Below, one piece after another: positions 43,858 to 52,301 of a stretch of DNA of 64,000 bases; positions within the stretch are counted from its first letter, which is position 1; every line of letters begins with the position of its first letter. The position numbers and the translations under genes were made by a program. Under the pieces are notes generated by a model that was not told the origin of the DNA, searched no databases, and saw only the letters and a program-made list of their open reading frames with translations. Source of the stretch: Roseiarcus sp963836695. Its GTDB lineage: Bacteria; Pseudomonadota; Alphaproteobacteria; Rhizobiales; Beijerinckiaceae. The stretch lies in assembly GCA_963836695.1 (NCBI GenBank), contig CAWIKX010000025.1, positions 62,001 to 126,000 of the forward strand, read 5' to 3'.

Positions 43858-44304
43858 ATGGGATTGATCAGTTTCGTCAAGAGCGCGGGAGAGAAGCTGT
43901 TCGGCGCCAGTGAGGCGAAAGCGGCGACCGCCGACGACCTGCACAAGGAGCTTGTGAAACATGGCCTCGACACGTCCGGCGTAAAAATCACCGTCGACGG
44001 GGACAAGGTGCACGTGACAGGCAGCGCCCCGAACACGGAACAAGCCGAAAAGATCGCCATCGCGCTCGGCAACACGGTCGGCGTGCAGACGGTGCAGAAC
44101 GACATCAAGCCGGCTACAGCCGCCCCCGAGTCGAAGTTCTACACGGTCAAGAGCGGCGACACGCTGTGGGCGATTTCAGAGCGAGAATACGGCAAGGCCC
44201 ACGGCGGGAAATACGACGCCATCTTCCAGGCCAACCGGCCGATGCTGACGCACCCCGACAAGATCTATCCAGGCCAGGTGCTGCGCATCCCACCGTTGAG
44301 CTAA
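43858..44304 (+). CDS. BON-LysM potassium-binding-type protein (YgaU/KbpK-like)
   Basis: Protein of 148 residues with an N-terminal BON domain (LVKHGLDTSGVKITVDGDKV, IAIALGNTVGVQTVQNDI) and a C-terminal LysM domain (FYTVKSGDTLWAISEREYG, IFQANRPMLTHPDKIYPGQVLRIP). The domain order and length match E. coli YgaU (Kbp), a cytoplasmic potassium-binding protein. No signal peptide is visible, which also fits YgaU. It is preceded by the terminator of the upstream gene, so it has its own promoter in about 40 bases of leader. Confidence 0.9.
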   Translation: MGLISFVKSAGEKLFGASEAKAATADDLHKELVKHGLDTSGVKITVDGDKVHVTGSAPNTEQAEKIAIALGNTVGVQTVQNDIKPATAAPESKFYTVKSGDTLWAISEREYGKAHGGKYDAIFQANRPMLTHPDKIYPGQVLRIPPLS

Positions 44305-44371
44305 AAGGGCGGCGCGCTTTCGCCCGTGCGCGCGGCGTCTTTCGACGCCCGCCTGGGGCGGCTAGGCCCGC

Positions 44372-45607
44372 TTACTTCGCGTCCAGCCCGTAGAGCGTGT
44401 GCAGGGTGCGCACCGCGAGTTCGGTATAGGCGTCGTCGATCAGCATCGAGAACTTGATTTCCGACGTCGTGATGGCGCGGATGTTGATGCCCTTTTCGGC
44501 CAGCGCCTTGAAGGCGCGCGCGGCGACGCCGGAATGCGAGCGCATACCGACGCCGATCGCCGAGATCTTCACCACGTCCTGCGCGCCGTGCAGCTTGGCG
44601 TAGCCGATCTTCGCCTGACGCTGCTTGAGCAACTTGACGGCGCGCTCGTATTCGGTCGCCGGCACGGTGAAGGTGATGTCGGTCGTCGTCGCGTCCCCCG
44701 ACACGACCTGGATGATCATGTCGACATTGATATTGGCGTCGGCCAGCGGCACAAAGATCGCCGCAGCCACTCCCGGCTTGTCGGCGACCTGGCGCAAGGT
44801 GATTTGCGCCTCGTCGCGCGAGAAGGCGATGCCGGTGACGACCTCCTGCTCCATGATATCCTCCTCGTCGCAGATGAGCGTGCCAAGCTGAGGGCGCCCC
44901 GGATCGTCGAAGGACGAGCGCACATAGAGCTTGACCTTATTCACCATCGCCAATTCGACCGAGCGCACTTGCAGCACTTTGGCGCCGAGGGAAGCCATTT
45001 CCAGCATTTCCTCGAACGCCACTTTGGCGAGCCGGCGCGCTTTCGGCACGACGCGCGGGTCGGACGTGTAGACGCCGTCGACGTCGGTATAGATATCGCA
45101 ACGGTCGGCCGAGATCGCCGCCGCGAGCGCAACCGCGGACGTGTCGGAGCCGCCGCGCCCCAGCGTCGTCACCCGGTTGGTGGCCTTGTGCACGCCCTGA
45201 AAGCCGGCGACGACCGCGATCTCGCCCGCCGCGAACCCCCCGCCAAGCTGCGTTCCGTCGATGCCCGCGATGCGGGCCGCGCCATACGCGTCGTCGGTCA
45301 TGAGCGGAATCTGCCACCCCGCCCAGGAGCGCGCCTTGAGCCCCATGTCCTTGAGCACCAGCGCCAATAGGCCCGCCGTGACCAGTTCGCCCGAGGCGAC
45401 GACGAAATCATATTCGGGGTTGTCGAAGTGGGAGCCTGCTTCCTTGCACCAGGCGACAAGCTCGTTGGTCTTGCCCGCCATCGCCGAGACGACGACGGCA
45501 ACTTCGAAGCCGGCGTCAATTTCCCGTTTCACATGCGCGGCGACATTGCGGATGCGTGGAAGGTCGGCGACCGACGTGCCGCCGAATTTCATCACCAGAC
45601 GCGGCAT
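44372..45607 (-). CDS. lysC: Aspartate kinase
   Basis: First enzyme of the aspartate pathway (lysine, threonine, methionine, diaminopimelate): aspartate plus ATP to aspartyl phosphate. The 411 residues start MPRLVMKFGGTSVADLPRI with the KFGGTS motif. RVTTLGRGGSDTSAVALAAAI and DIYTDVDGVYTSDPRVV complete the kinase domain. The C-terminal third has two ACT domains for feedback control, ending with VGMRSHSGVAARAFKALAEKGINI. The ATG at 45607 is preferred; the long in-frame upstream extension crosses the divergent ubiG. An AAAAGGA site precedes it. Confidence 0.97.
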   Translation of the reverse strand: MPRLVMKFGGTSVADLPRIRNVAAHVKREIDAGFEVAVVVSAMAGKTNELVAWCKEAGSHFDNPEYDFVVASGELVTAGLLALVLKDMGLKARSWAGWQIPLMTDDAYGAARIAGIDGTQLGGGFAAGEIAVVAGFQGVHKATNRVTTLGRGGSDTSAVALAAAISADRCDIYTDVDGVYTSDPRVVPKARRLAKVAFEEMLEMASLGAKVLQVRSVELAMVNKVKLYVRSSFDDPGRPQLGTLICDEEDIMEQEVVTGIAFSRDEAQITLRQVADKPGVAAAIFVPLADANINVDMIIQVVSGDATTTDITFTVPATEYERAVKLLKQRQAKIGYAKLHGAQDVVKISAIGVGMRSHSGVAARAFKALAEKGINIRAITTSEIKFSMLIDDAYTELAVRTLHTLYGLDAK

Positions 45608-45734
45608 GATCCTTTTGAGCCTTCGGGGAGATGCGCCAAGCTCGCGCAATGCGTGGCGCCGGCCTATAAAGGCGCGCGCCGGGTGGGTCAACGCGTGAGG
45701 CCGCCCAATCCGGGGGCGTGGGAAAAGGGTCGCG

Positions 45735-46484
45735 ATGTCAGTCAGGCCGTCGCCGAGCATCAAGTCTGACGAGGTCGCGCGCTTCGAGGCGCTGGGCGAC
45801 GCGTGGTGGGACCCGGAAGGCCCGATGGCGCCGCTCCATCGCGTGAATCCGCTCCGGATTGGTTGGGCGCGCGACTTGATCGTGCGGCATTTCAAGCTTG
45901 AGATGGGCGTCGGCGCGCCTCTCGGCGGAATCGACCTCCTCGACATCGGCTGCGGAGCGGGGTTGTTCGCTGAACCGCTGGCCCGCCTTGGCGCCGATGT
46001 CCTTGGCGTCGATCCGGCGCCCGCCGCGATTCAAGCCGCCCGCCATCATGCCGACGAGACGGGCGCGACGCTCGCCTATCGCATGGGCACGGTCGAGGAA
46101 CTGGCGGAGGAGCCGCGGCTTTTCAATGTCGTAAGCGCCATGGAGGTGATCGAGCACGCCGCCGATCCGAAACGCTTCGTCGCCACGGCTGCGGCGCTGG
46201 TCAAGCCCGGCGGCCTTTTGCTCGTCTCGACCCTCAACCGCACCTTGAGGAGCTTTGCGCTCGCCATTGTCGGGGCCGAATATGTGCTGCGCTGGCTCGA
46301 GCCCGGAACGCACCGCTGGGAGCAATTCGTGACGCCGCTCGAGTTGACCTCCTTCGCCCGCGCCGCGGGCTTAAGGCGCCAGAGCCTGCGCGGCATGGTC
46401 TACGATCCGTTCAGGCGCGACTGGCGGCTGTCGTCCGATACGGCCGTGAACTACCTGTTCGCCGCGACGAAGGCGGAGGTTTAG
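45735..46484 (+). CDS. ubiG: Ubiquinone biosynthesis O-methyltransferase
   Basis: SAM-dependent methyltransferase of 249 residues for the two O-methylation steps of ubiquinone synthesis. The UbiG N-terminus is clear (VARFEALGDAWWDPEGPMAPLHRVNPLRI). Motif I is LLDIGCGAGLFAEPLARLG; ISAMEVIEH-like motif reads VVSAMEVIEHAADP, and VSTLNRTLRSFALAI follows. It is divergent from lysC with 127 bases between. The enzyme acts at the inner membrane with the Ubi complex. It feeds quinone pools used by the bd oxidase encoded nearby, though that is not an operon link. Confidence 0.96.
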   Translation: MSVRPSPSIKSDEVARFEALGDAWWDPEGPMAPLHRVNPLRIGWARDLIVRHFKLEMGVGAPLGGIDLLDIGCGAGLFAEPLARLGADVLGVDPAPAAIQAARHHADETGATLAYRMGTVEELAEEPRLFNVVSAMEVIEHAADPKRFVATAAALVKPGGLLLVSTLNRTLRSFALAIVGAEYVLRWLEPGTHRWEQFVTPLELTSFARAAGLRRQSLRGMVYDPFRRDWRLSSDTAVNYLFAATKAEV

Positions 46485-46624
46485 AGCCGAAGCTCTATCG
46501 ACTTTAGGGAAGCGGCCGCTTCGGTTAGAAAGCGGACTTAGCAGTCGTGCCGCACTTACGGCCGACTAGCGCGAAGAGCGGTCATCCGAGTTCCGCAACC
46601 GTACTGCTGCGCGTTCGTCTTTAG

Positions 46625-46732
46625 CTAATGCGCATGCAGCATGAAGCGCAGCACCGTCGCGACGCCACCGATCGCGATGACGCCGCCAAGCCACAGGGCG
46701 ACGAACCAGCCCAGGTTCTGCAAGGTGGACAT
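46625..46732 (-). CDS. DUF2474 microprotein of the bd-type oxidase
   Basis: Only 35 residues: it begins MSTLQNLGWFVALWLGGVIA and ends in LRFMLHAH, a single transmembrane helix. It starts 14 bases after the cydB stop. DUF2474 proteins are the usual third gene behind cyanide-insensitive bd oxidase subunits and probably act like CydX, stabilising the enzyme. The gene is short and easily missed. The identification is from position, size and the WFxxLWxxGV pattern. Confidence 0.8.
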   Translation of the reverse strand: MSTLQNLGWFVALWLGGVIAIGGVATVLRFMLHAH

Positions 46733-46745
46733 CAGGTGCCGGCGA

Positions 46746-47759
46746 TCAGTGATAATGCGCATCCGCCTGGACCTTTCCACGGAACAACCAATAGCTGAAA
46801 CCCGAGTAGACGAGGACTAGCGGAATGAGCACCGAGGCTCCGACCAAGACGAAGAGCTGGCTCGCCCTCGGGGCTGCCGCCTGCCAGATCGTGATGTCAG
46901 GCGGCACCATCAGCGGGTAGAGGCTGATCCCCAATCCCGCGAAGCAAAGCGCGAATACCGCCAAAGCGCACAGGAACGGCGTCAGATGATGCTCGCGTGC
47001 GATGCCGAAGCGGAAAACGACGGCCAGCAGCGCGATTAGGATCGGCACCGGGCTGGTGAGGAGGATGCCCGGCCAGCCGAACCAGCGGTGCATGAAAAGC
47101 GTGTTGAGGAACGGCGTCCAGAGGCTAACAGCGACGATCAAGCCCAATGTGGTCAGCCCGAGGGTGACGGCCTGAGCGCGGGCGCGGCGTTGCAGCGAGT
47201 CATCCGTTCGCCAGACTAACCAGCACGCCCCAAGCCAAGCGTACCCCACAACGACAGCGACGCCGCACAGGAGGGTGAAGGGCGTCAGCCAGTCGAACCA
47301 CCCTCCAGCATATTGGCGATCTACCACGCGAACGCCCTGAAGGAGGCCGCCGAGCGTCAAGCCCTGGCAAAGTGCCGCCAGGGTCGAGCCGCCGAAGAAC
47401 GCAAAATCCCACAGCTTGCGGCTGACGGGCGTCTCTACTCGGAAGCGCAGCTCGAAGCCGACCCCCCTGAGGATCAGCCCGAACAGCATGCCCAGGATGG
47501 TAGGATAGAAGGCCGGCATAATGATCGCATAGGCAAGCGGAAACACGGCGAAGAGGCCGGCGCCCCCGAGCACCAGCCAGGTCTCGTTGCCGTCCCACAT
47601 GGGCGCGATTGTGTTCACCATCGTGTCGCGGTCACTCGAGCCGCGTTCGGCGGCGAACAGGATGCCAACCCCGAGGTCGAAACCGTCCAAGACCACGTAA
47701 GCCAGCACCGCGAAGGCTATCAGGCCAGCCCATATCGTGGCTATCGTTTCGGCGCTCAT
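46746..47759 (-). CDS. cydB: bd-type terminal oxidase subunit II (CioB/CydB)
   Basis: Membrane subunit of 337 residues with about eight to nine hydrophobic segments. It starts with the CydB hallmark IWAGLIAFAVLAYVVLDGFDLGVGILFA and NTIAPMWDGNETWLVLGGAGLFAVFP. It forms the quinol oxidase with subunit I, encoded six bases upstream. The combination with a short-loop subunit I and DUF2474 indicates the cyanide-insensitive (Cio) subtype, which reduces oxygen without pumping protons. Confidence 0.95.
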   Translation of the reverse strand: MSAETIATIWAGLIAFAVLAYVVLDGFDLGVGILFAAERGSSDRDTMVNTIAPMWDGNETWLVLGGAGLFAVFPLAYAIIMPAFYPTILGMLFGLILRGVGFELRFRVETPVSRKLWDFAFFGGSTLAALCQGLTLGGLLQGVRVVDRQYAGGWFDWLTPFTLLCGVAVVVGYAWLGACWLVWRTDDSLQRRARAQAVTLGLTTLGLIVAVSLWTPFLNTLFMHRWFGWPGILLTSPVPILIALLAVVFRFGIAREHHLTPFLCALAVFALCFAGLGISLYPLMVPPDITIWQAAAPRASQLFVLVGASVLIPLVLVYSGFSYWLFRGKVQADAHYH

Positions 47760-47765
47760 CGACCG

Positions 47766-49202
47766 TCACTCCCCCGGCTGTATCGCGGCTTTGCCCGCGC
47801 CGGGCGGTACGGCTCCTGGCAGTCCCGGATGCATGCCCGCCGTCCTGATCGGCTTGTCGGAGCGGATTTCAGGCTCGCCCGTTACCGGCGGCCGGGACAT
47901 CATTCGCAAGATGACCGAGACGCCCGCGCCGAACACGACGAAGTAGACGATCGCGAAGGCCGCAAGCGACGTAGCGATCCCCGGCAGGCCGATCGGGGAC
48001 ACGCTATCGACGGTGCGGAGCACGCCGTAGACCGTGTAGGGCTGTCGGCCAATCTCGGTCGTCATCCAGCCGCAGAGCATGGCAACGATCGGCGCGGGCG
48101 CCATCACGAGCGCAGTCCGATGCAGCAGGCGGTTCGTGTAGAGGGCGCCGCGCCACCGTGCGAAAAGGCCAAACAGGCCGAGGCCGAACATCAGGAAGCC
48201 GAGACCCACCATCACCCGAAAGGTCCAGAACACGATAGGTGCATATGGGCGATCGGCGGGGAGCGCCTCCTTGAGGCCCGGCACGCGGCCGTTCCAGCTG
48301 TGCGTCAGGATGAGCGAGGAGGCGTGCGGTATTTCGATCTTATAGTCGGTGCGCTCCTTGCCCATGTTGGGCAGCCCGAACAGGATCAGGGGCGCGCCGT
48401 CCGGACCCGACGGCTCCCAATCGCCTTCCATCGCCGCGATCTTCATGGGTTGGTGCTCCAGCGTGTTCAGGCCGTGCAGGTCTCCCATGCCGATCTGGAT
48501 CGGAGCGGCGATGGCAGCCATCCACATGGCCATGGAGAACATGGTCCGCACCGCAGGCGTGCTGCGGCCGCGCAGAAGGTGGAAAGCCGCGACGCCGCTG
48601 ACGATGAAGGCGACGATCAGGTAGGAGGCCAGCACCATGTGCGGCACCCTGACAAAGACCGACGGGTTGAAAATCACCCTCCAGTAGTCGGTTGGATACA
48701 TGCGGCCGCCGGCTCCAACGGCAAAGCCTGCCGGCGTCTGCATCCAGCTGTTCACCGACAATATCCAGAAGGCGGACAAGAGAGTCCCACCCGCCACTAT
48801 GCATGTGGCGAAGAAGTGCAAGCCGCGCCCGACCCGCTCCATGCCGAACAGCATGACGCCGAGGAACCCGGCTTCTAGGAAGAAGGCCGTCAGCACTTCG
48901 TAGGCCATGACGGGGCCGACGACCGGCCCAGCCTTGTCGCTGAATTGCGACCAGTTGGTGCCGAACTGGTAGGACATCACCAGGCCGGACACGACTCCCA
49001 TGGCGAAGCCGATCGAGAAAATCTTGATCCAGTAGCGGAAGAGGTCGAGGTAGACCTGCCTGCCCGTCCGCAGCCACAGGCCTTCGAGCACCATCAGGTA
49101 GCTGGCAAGCCCGATCGAAAAGGCGGGAAAGACGATGTGGAAGGCGACCGTGAAGCCGAACTGCGCCCGGGCGAGATGAAAGGCGTCGAACACGGGGATC
49201 AA
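47766..49202 (-). CDS. cydA: bd-type terminal oxidase subunit I (CioA/CydA)
   Basis: Haem-bearing subunit of 478 residues. The N-terminus (HLARAQFGFTVAFHIVFPAFSIGLASYL) holds the conserved axial His, and ISIGFAMGVVSGLVMSYQFGTNW (from IFSIGFAMG) and FFLEAGFLGVMLFG are signatures. The hydrophilic Q-loop region near ALPADRPYAP is short, as in CioA. The sequence does not carry the long insertion of E. coli CydA. It starts in the four-base overlap with the upstream regulator gene, so regulator and oxidase form one operon: gbsR-type gene, cydA, cydB, DUF2474. Confidence 0.95.
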   Translation of the reverse strand: MIPVFDAFHLARAQFGFTVAFHIVFPAFSIGLASYLMVLEGLWLRTGRQVYLDLFRYWIKIFSIGFAMGVVSGLVMSYQFGTNWSQFSDKAGPVVGPVMAYEVLTAFFLEAGFLGVMLFGMERVGRGLHFFATCIVAGGTLLSAFWILSVNSWMQTPAGFAVGAGGRMYPTDYWRVIFNPSVFVRVPHMVLASYLIVAFIVSGVAAFHLLRGRSTPAVRTMFSMAMWMAAIAAPIQIGMGDLHGLNTLEHQPMKIAAMEGDWEPSGPDGAPLILFGLPNMGKERTDYKIEIPHASSLILTHSWNGRVPGLKEALPADRPYAPIVFWTFRVMVGLGFLMFGLGLFGLFARWRGALYTNRLLHRTALVMAPAPIVAMLCGWMTTEIGRQPYTVYGVLRTVDSVSPIGLPGIATSLAAFAIVYFVVFGAGVSVILRMMSRPPVTGEPEIRSDKPIRTAGMHPGLPGAVPPGAGKAAIQPGE

Positions 49203-49780
49203 TCCTCCCGTTCCGAAGTGCGCAGCTTGTCGGCAATGAGGCCGCTAACCTTGCCCTTGAGCTGGAGAAGTTTCGATACACCCGCGCCGAGCGTGAGAAG
49301 CTGAGTCAGGCTGTGATTGTCGAGCGTCTGAACGTCATCGGCCCAGCCAACCAGCAGCTCGATCAGCTCGTGCATCTCGCGCATGCGTTTCTGGGCGTGC
49401 TTCTCGCTTGGGCTCGACGGCTCCTCCATCAGCACGTCGCGTAGCATCGACAAAGTCGGATCGATTTCGCGCTTGCGGCGTTCCTCGGCGAGTGTACGGA
49501 CGATTTGCCAGATGTCGTTTGGGGCCTGGAAAAAATCGCGGCGATCACCCGGCAGATGGCGCTTGCGCACCAGGCGCCAAGCTTCGAGCTCCTTGAGCCC
49601 CATGCTGACGTTTGAACGCGAAACTCCGAGTGCCTCGGTGATCTCCTCCGCATGGAGCGGGCGGTCGGATAAAAAGAGGACCGCGTAGATCTGACCGACG
49701 GTGCGGTTGATTCCCCAGCGGCTGCCCATCTCGCCGAAGTGCAGGACGAAAGTCTCCGTTAAGGGCGAGAGTTTCATCAT
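49199..49780 (-). CDS. GbsR/MarR-type transcriptional regulator of the oxidase operon
   Basis: Protein of 193 residues with a GbsR-like winged helix: FGEMGSRWGINRTVGQIYAVL, LHAEEITEALGVSRSNVSMGLKELEAW and LVRKRHLPGDRRDFF. The C-terminal helical part (EMHELIELLVGWADDVQTL) likely dimerises. It is the first gene of the oxidase operon and overlaps cydA by four bases. An inverted repeat TTTCAG-N6-CTGAAA lies 10 bases before its start, so it probably represses or activates its own operon. The signal (redox, cyanide, respiratory inhibitors) is unknown. Confidence 0.85.
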   Translation of the reverse strand: MMKLSPLTETFVLHFGEMGSRWGINRTVGQIYAVLFLSDRPLHAEEITEALGVSRSNVSMGLKELEAWRLVRKRHLPGDRRDFFQAPNDIWQIVRTLAEERRKREIDPTLSMLRDVLMEEPSSPSEKHAQKRMREMHELIELLVGWADDVQTLDNHSLTQLLTLGAGVSKLLQLKGKVSGLIADKLRTSERED

Positions 49781-49789
49781 AAACTGCTA

Positions 49790-49807
49790 TTTCAGAAATT
49801 ACTGAAA
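49790..49807. promoter_or_regulatory. Inverted repeat operator before the oxidase operon
   Basis: TTTCAG-AAATTA-CTGAAA is a perfect six-base inverted repeat with a six-base spacer, just upstream of the regulator's ATG at 49780. It is in AT-rich sequence and is the natural target for the GbsR-type protein. Confidence 0.55.
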
Positions 49808-50402
49808 CAACAATATACAAAACTATTGGCGGGTCAACCCCGACGTATTGTTCGAACATGACGGCGCCGATAGCCCTGCTCGGGTTCCCAAATGTGGACG
49901 ATAGATGGCCGGTCAAGCCGAGCAGGCGCTTCAAATTCTGTCGCGCGCCTTCAATATTCGGAATCTCATCGTCACCAATACCCAACGCTAAGAGGCGACA
50001 TTCGATTGCAGAAAATCAGAACGTGAGTTAAGCTTGCTCGATGGACAATTCCGCGCTTTCCCATCGCCTTGTGCGCCTCCTTCCGCTCCGCCGCTTCGAA
50101 CGCTCCAAGGGGGAAAGGGACTAAGAAAACTTTTTCAGCGAAAATCCCGTGTAACCCTTTGATAAGGCTCGATTCGGACGAGAGAATCCAAGGAAATCCA
50201 AGGAAATCCAACCCCCATTTCCGGTGGCTTTCAAAGCCAAACGGGCACCGGCCAAGAAATTCCAAACCCACGCCGACTCGCTTACCAGGCTAGACAGAGC
50301 AGAAGGCCGAATCACCAGACGTTCCTTGTGGACTACTTCGGCTCACGCCCCATAATAACAGTTATATCGAGTGGGTTTTGTCCAGGGGCCTAAGCGTCGG
50401 TC
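49808..50402. other. Intergenic region with a 10-base tandem repeat
   Basis: No gene is supported here. Three consecutive decamers (AGAGAATCCA, AGGAAATCCA, AGGAAATCCA) occupy 50181-50210, so the AATCCA word repeats with one-helical-turn spacing. GGCTTT-C-AAAGCC (50226-50238) forms a small inverted repeat. The 28-codon frame at 49904-49990 (MAGQAEQALQILSRAFNIRN) has no visible ribosome-binding site and is left unannotated. Confidence 0.5.
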
Positions 50403-51068
50403 TCACTTGCCCGGGCATTCTTTCTGCAGCCGGTCCATGGCTTGGCTGAAACCGGTCAGCGAATAGGTGTCGACCGATTGGTGGCCTCTAAGCGAGGCGG
50501 CCTTGACCACGAGCTTCACCCCTTTCCGCATTTCGGCGATCAGCGCGCTCTCTTTCGCCGCGTTCTTGACCCAGAGGTTTCCGCCCTTGGGAAGCATCTC
50601 GAACGGCGCCTCGTCGACCAAGGCGACCGGGGCCGAGGCGGCTGGCGTCTTCGATCTCGCGCTCGACTTCGAGGTCTTCTCCCCGGATTTAGCCTCGGGG
50701 CTGGCTTCGGCCGTGTCGCCGCCCGAGACGTCGAAGCCCATGATGAAAGACACTTCGTTGCGCACCCCTTCGGCCGGGCGGTCCGAAATGAACGCATAAC
50801 CCGGATCGCGGGTGAGGCTCGCGGGTTCGCGCGACTTCGGCTGAGCGAGCGTGTAGCAGATGCGACCCTTGCCGACCTCTCCGACGAACACGTTCCAATC
50901 CCCGAAATTGGCGACAAGCGACGGCTTGGCCGCCTCCTCCTTCGCGCTCGCCTTGGCCGCGGGCTTGGCCTTGGTCGCGGCGTTGGCGGCCGAAAGCGCG
51001 CTCAAGGCGCAAACCGCGGCGGCGGCAAATCCAACCACGCGATGGGACGAAAGGACAAAACGCGTCAT
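50403..51068 (-). CDS. Invasion-associated locus B (IalB) family protein
   Basis: Exported protein of 221 residues. A signal peptide (HRVVGFAAAAVCALSALSAANA) is followed by an Ala/Lys-rich linker. The IalB domain follows: VANFGDWNVFVGEVGKGRICYTLAQP, PGYAFISDRPAEGVRNEVSF, and at the end VVKAASLRGHQSVDTYSLTGF with two Cys (RICY, KECPGK) likely to pair. A low-complexity Ser/Ala/Lys insertion splits the domain at about residues 120-145. The family is widespread in non-pathogenic alphaproteobacteria, so the name does not imply virulence. The ATG at 51068 is the first credible start; the frame upstream lies over the divergent quinone oxidoreductase. Confidence 0.88.
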   Translation of the reverse strand: MTRFVLSSHRVVGFAAAAVCALSALSAANAATKAKPAAKASAKEEAAKPSLVANFGDWNVFVGEVGKGRICYTLAQPKSREPASLTRDPGYAFISDRPAEGVRNEVSFIMGFDVSGGDTAEASPEAKSGEKTSKSSARSKTPAASAPVALVDEAPFEMLPKGGNLWVKNAAKESALIAEMRKGVKLVVKAASLRGHQSVDTYSLTGFSQAMDRLQKECPGK

Positions 51069-51233
51069 CAAGAACAATCCTTTGAACCGGGCCTTGGCGT
51101 CGTGGGCCACGCCCGAGGCGGTCTCCCTGCCGTTCGATCCGGGCAAAATTCCGGCTTTCGCCTTGCCGGAGCAGGCCCGGCCTGCAATCCTGCATTTGGT
51201 TACTGAAAAATGAGTAAAATTAGGAGCGAATGC

Positions 51234-52220
51234 ATGAAAGCTCTGGTCTGTCCGTCGCTTGGGCCCGCCGAAAACCTGGCTGTGACGGAGATCGAGTCGC
51301 CGACGGCCAGCGACGGCGAGGTTCTGGTCGAGGTCGCATACGCGGGGCTCAACTTCTTCGACACGCTGATCATCGAAGGCAAGTACCAGGTCAGACCCAA
51401 GCCGCCATTTTCGCCTGGCGGCGAGTTCTCGGGCCGCGTGGTCGCGCTGGGACCAGGAGCACAAGGGTTCCACATCGGCGACCGCGTCATGGGCGCCTGC
51501 CCTTTCGGCGCCGCCGCGGAGCGCATCGCTGTCCCCGCGGCCCGGCTCGCGAGGATCCCTGACGGTCTCGCGCTCGATAAGGCCGCGGGCCTGTCGGTCA
51601 CTTACGGCACATCGCTGCACGCCCTCAAGCAGCGCGCCGAAATGAAGGCCGGCGAGAGCCTCCTCGTGCTCGGCGCTTCGGGGGGCGTCGGGCTCGCTGC
51701 CGTGGAGATCGGCAAGGCGATGGGCGCGCGCGTGATCGCGGGCGCGTCGTCGGAGGAAAAGCTCGCTTTCGTGCGCCGCTTCGGCGCGGCGGAGACGATC
51801 AACACCGCAAACGACGATCTTCGAGCTCGCCTCAAGGAGCTCGCGCCCAAGGGAGTCGACGTCGTTTACGATCCAGTCGGCGGCGCCCTTACCGAGCCAG
51901 CGCTTCGTTCGCTCGCGTGGAAGGGGCGCCTTCTGGTGATTGGCTTTGCGTCGGGCGAGATTCCCCGCCCCCCGCTCAACATCCCGTTGCTCAAGGGTTG
52001 CGACATTCGTGGCGTCTATTGGGGCGAATTCACCGCCCGCGAGCCGGAGGCGAATCGGCAGAACCTCTCCCAACTGATGGATTGGGCAAAGTCCGGCGTT
52101 TTGAGCATTCATGTCCACGCCACATATGCGCTGGAAGACTACCGGAAGGCGTTCGACGCGATCTCCAAACGTCAGGTGCTTGGCAAGACCCTGCTCAAGC
52201 TTGTGGCGACCGCGGATTGA
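51234..52220 (+). CDS. NADPH:quinone oxidoreductase family protein
   Basis: Zinc-free MDR-superfamily reductase of 328 residues. It starts KALVCPSLGPAENLAVTEIE; AYAGLNFFDTLIIEGKYQVRP and FSPGGEFSGRVVALG belong to the catalytic domain. The NADPH-binding motif is LLVLGASGGVGLAAVEIGKAMGA. VDVVYDPVGG and DIRGVYWGEFTAREP are typical for this branch. The ATG at 51234 has a TAGGAG site. It would reduce a quinone or an enone with NADPH; the natural substrate is unknown. It stands alone after the divergent IalB gene. Confidence 0.92.
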   Translation: MKALVCPSLGPAENLAVTEIESPTASDGEVLVEVAYAGLNFFDTLIIEGKYQVRPKPPFSPGGEFSGRVVALGPGAQGFHIGDRVMGACPFGAAAERIAVPAARLARIPDGLALDKAAGLSVTYGTSLHALKQRAEMKAGESLLVLGASGGVGLAAVEIGKAMGARVIAGASSEEKLAFVRRFGAAETINTANDDLRARLKELAPKGVDVVYDPVGGALTEPALRSLAWKGRLLVIGFASGEIPRPPLNIPLLKGCDIRGVYWGEFTAREPEANRQNLSQLMDWAKSGVLSIHVHATYALEDYRKAFDAISKRQVLGKTLLKLVATAD

Positions 52221-52301
52221 AGTCCTGTTGAAAATCCATGCTGCGCCGCACACATAACGTGCGGGATGAAGCGCCGAGGATGAATCGGCGAGGTTTGAGC
52301 C

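Noticed and set aside
47313..48878. 521-codon plus-strand frame opposite the oxidase genes
   Set aside because: No conserved domain; it is antisense to cydA and cydB, which are unmistakable.
49904..49990. 28-codon frame (MAGQAEQALQILSRAFNIRN...)
   Set aside because: No ribosome-binding site and no recognised homologue; could be a gene fragment but is not supportable.
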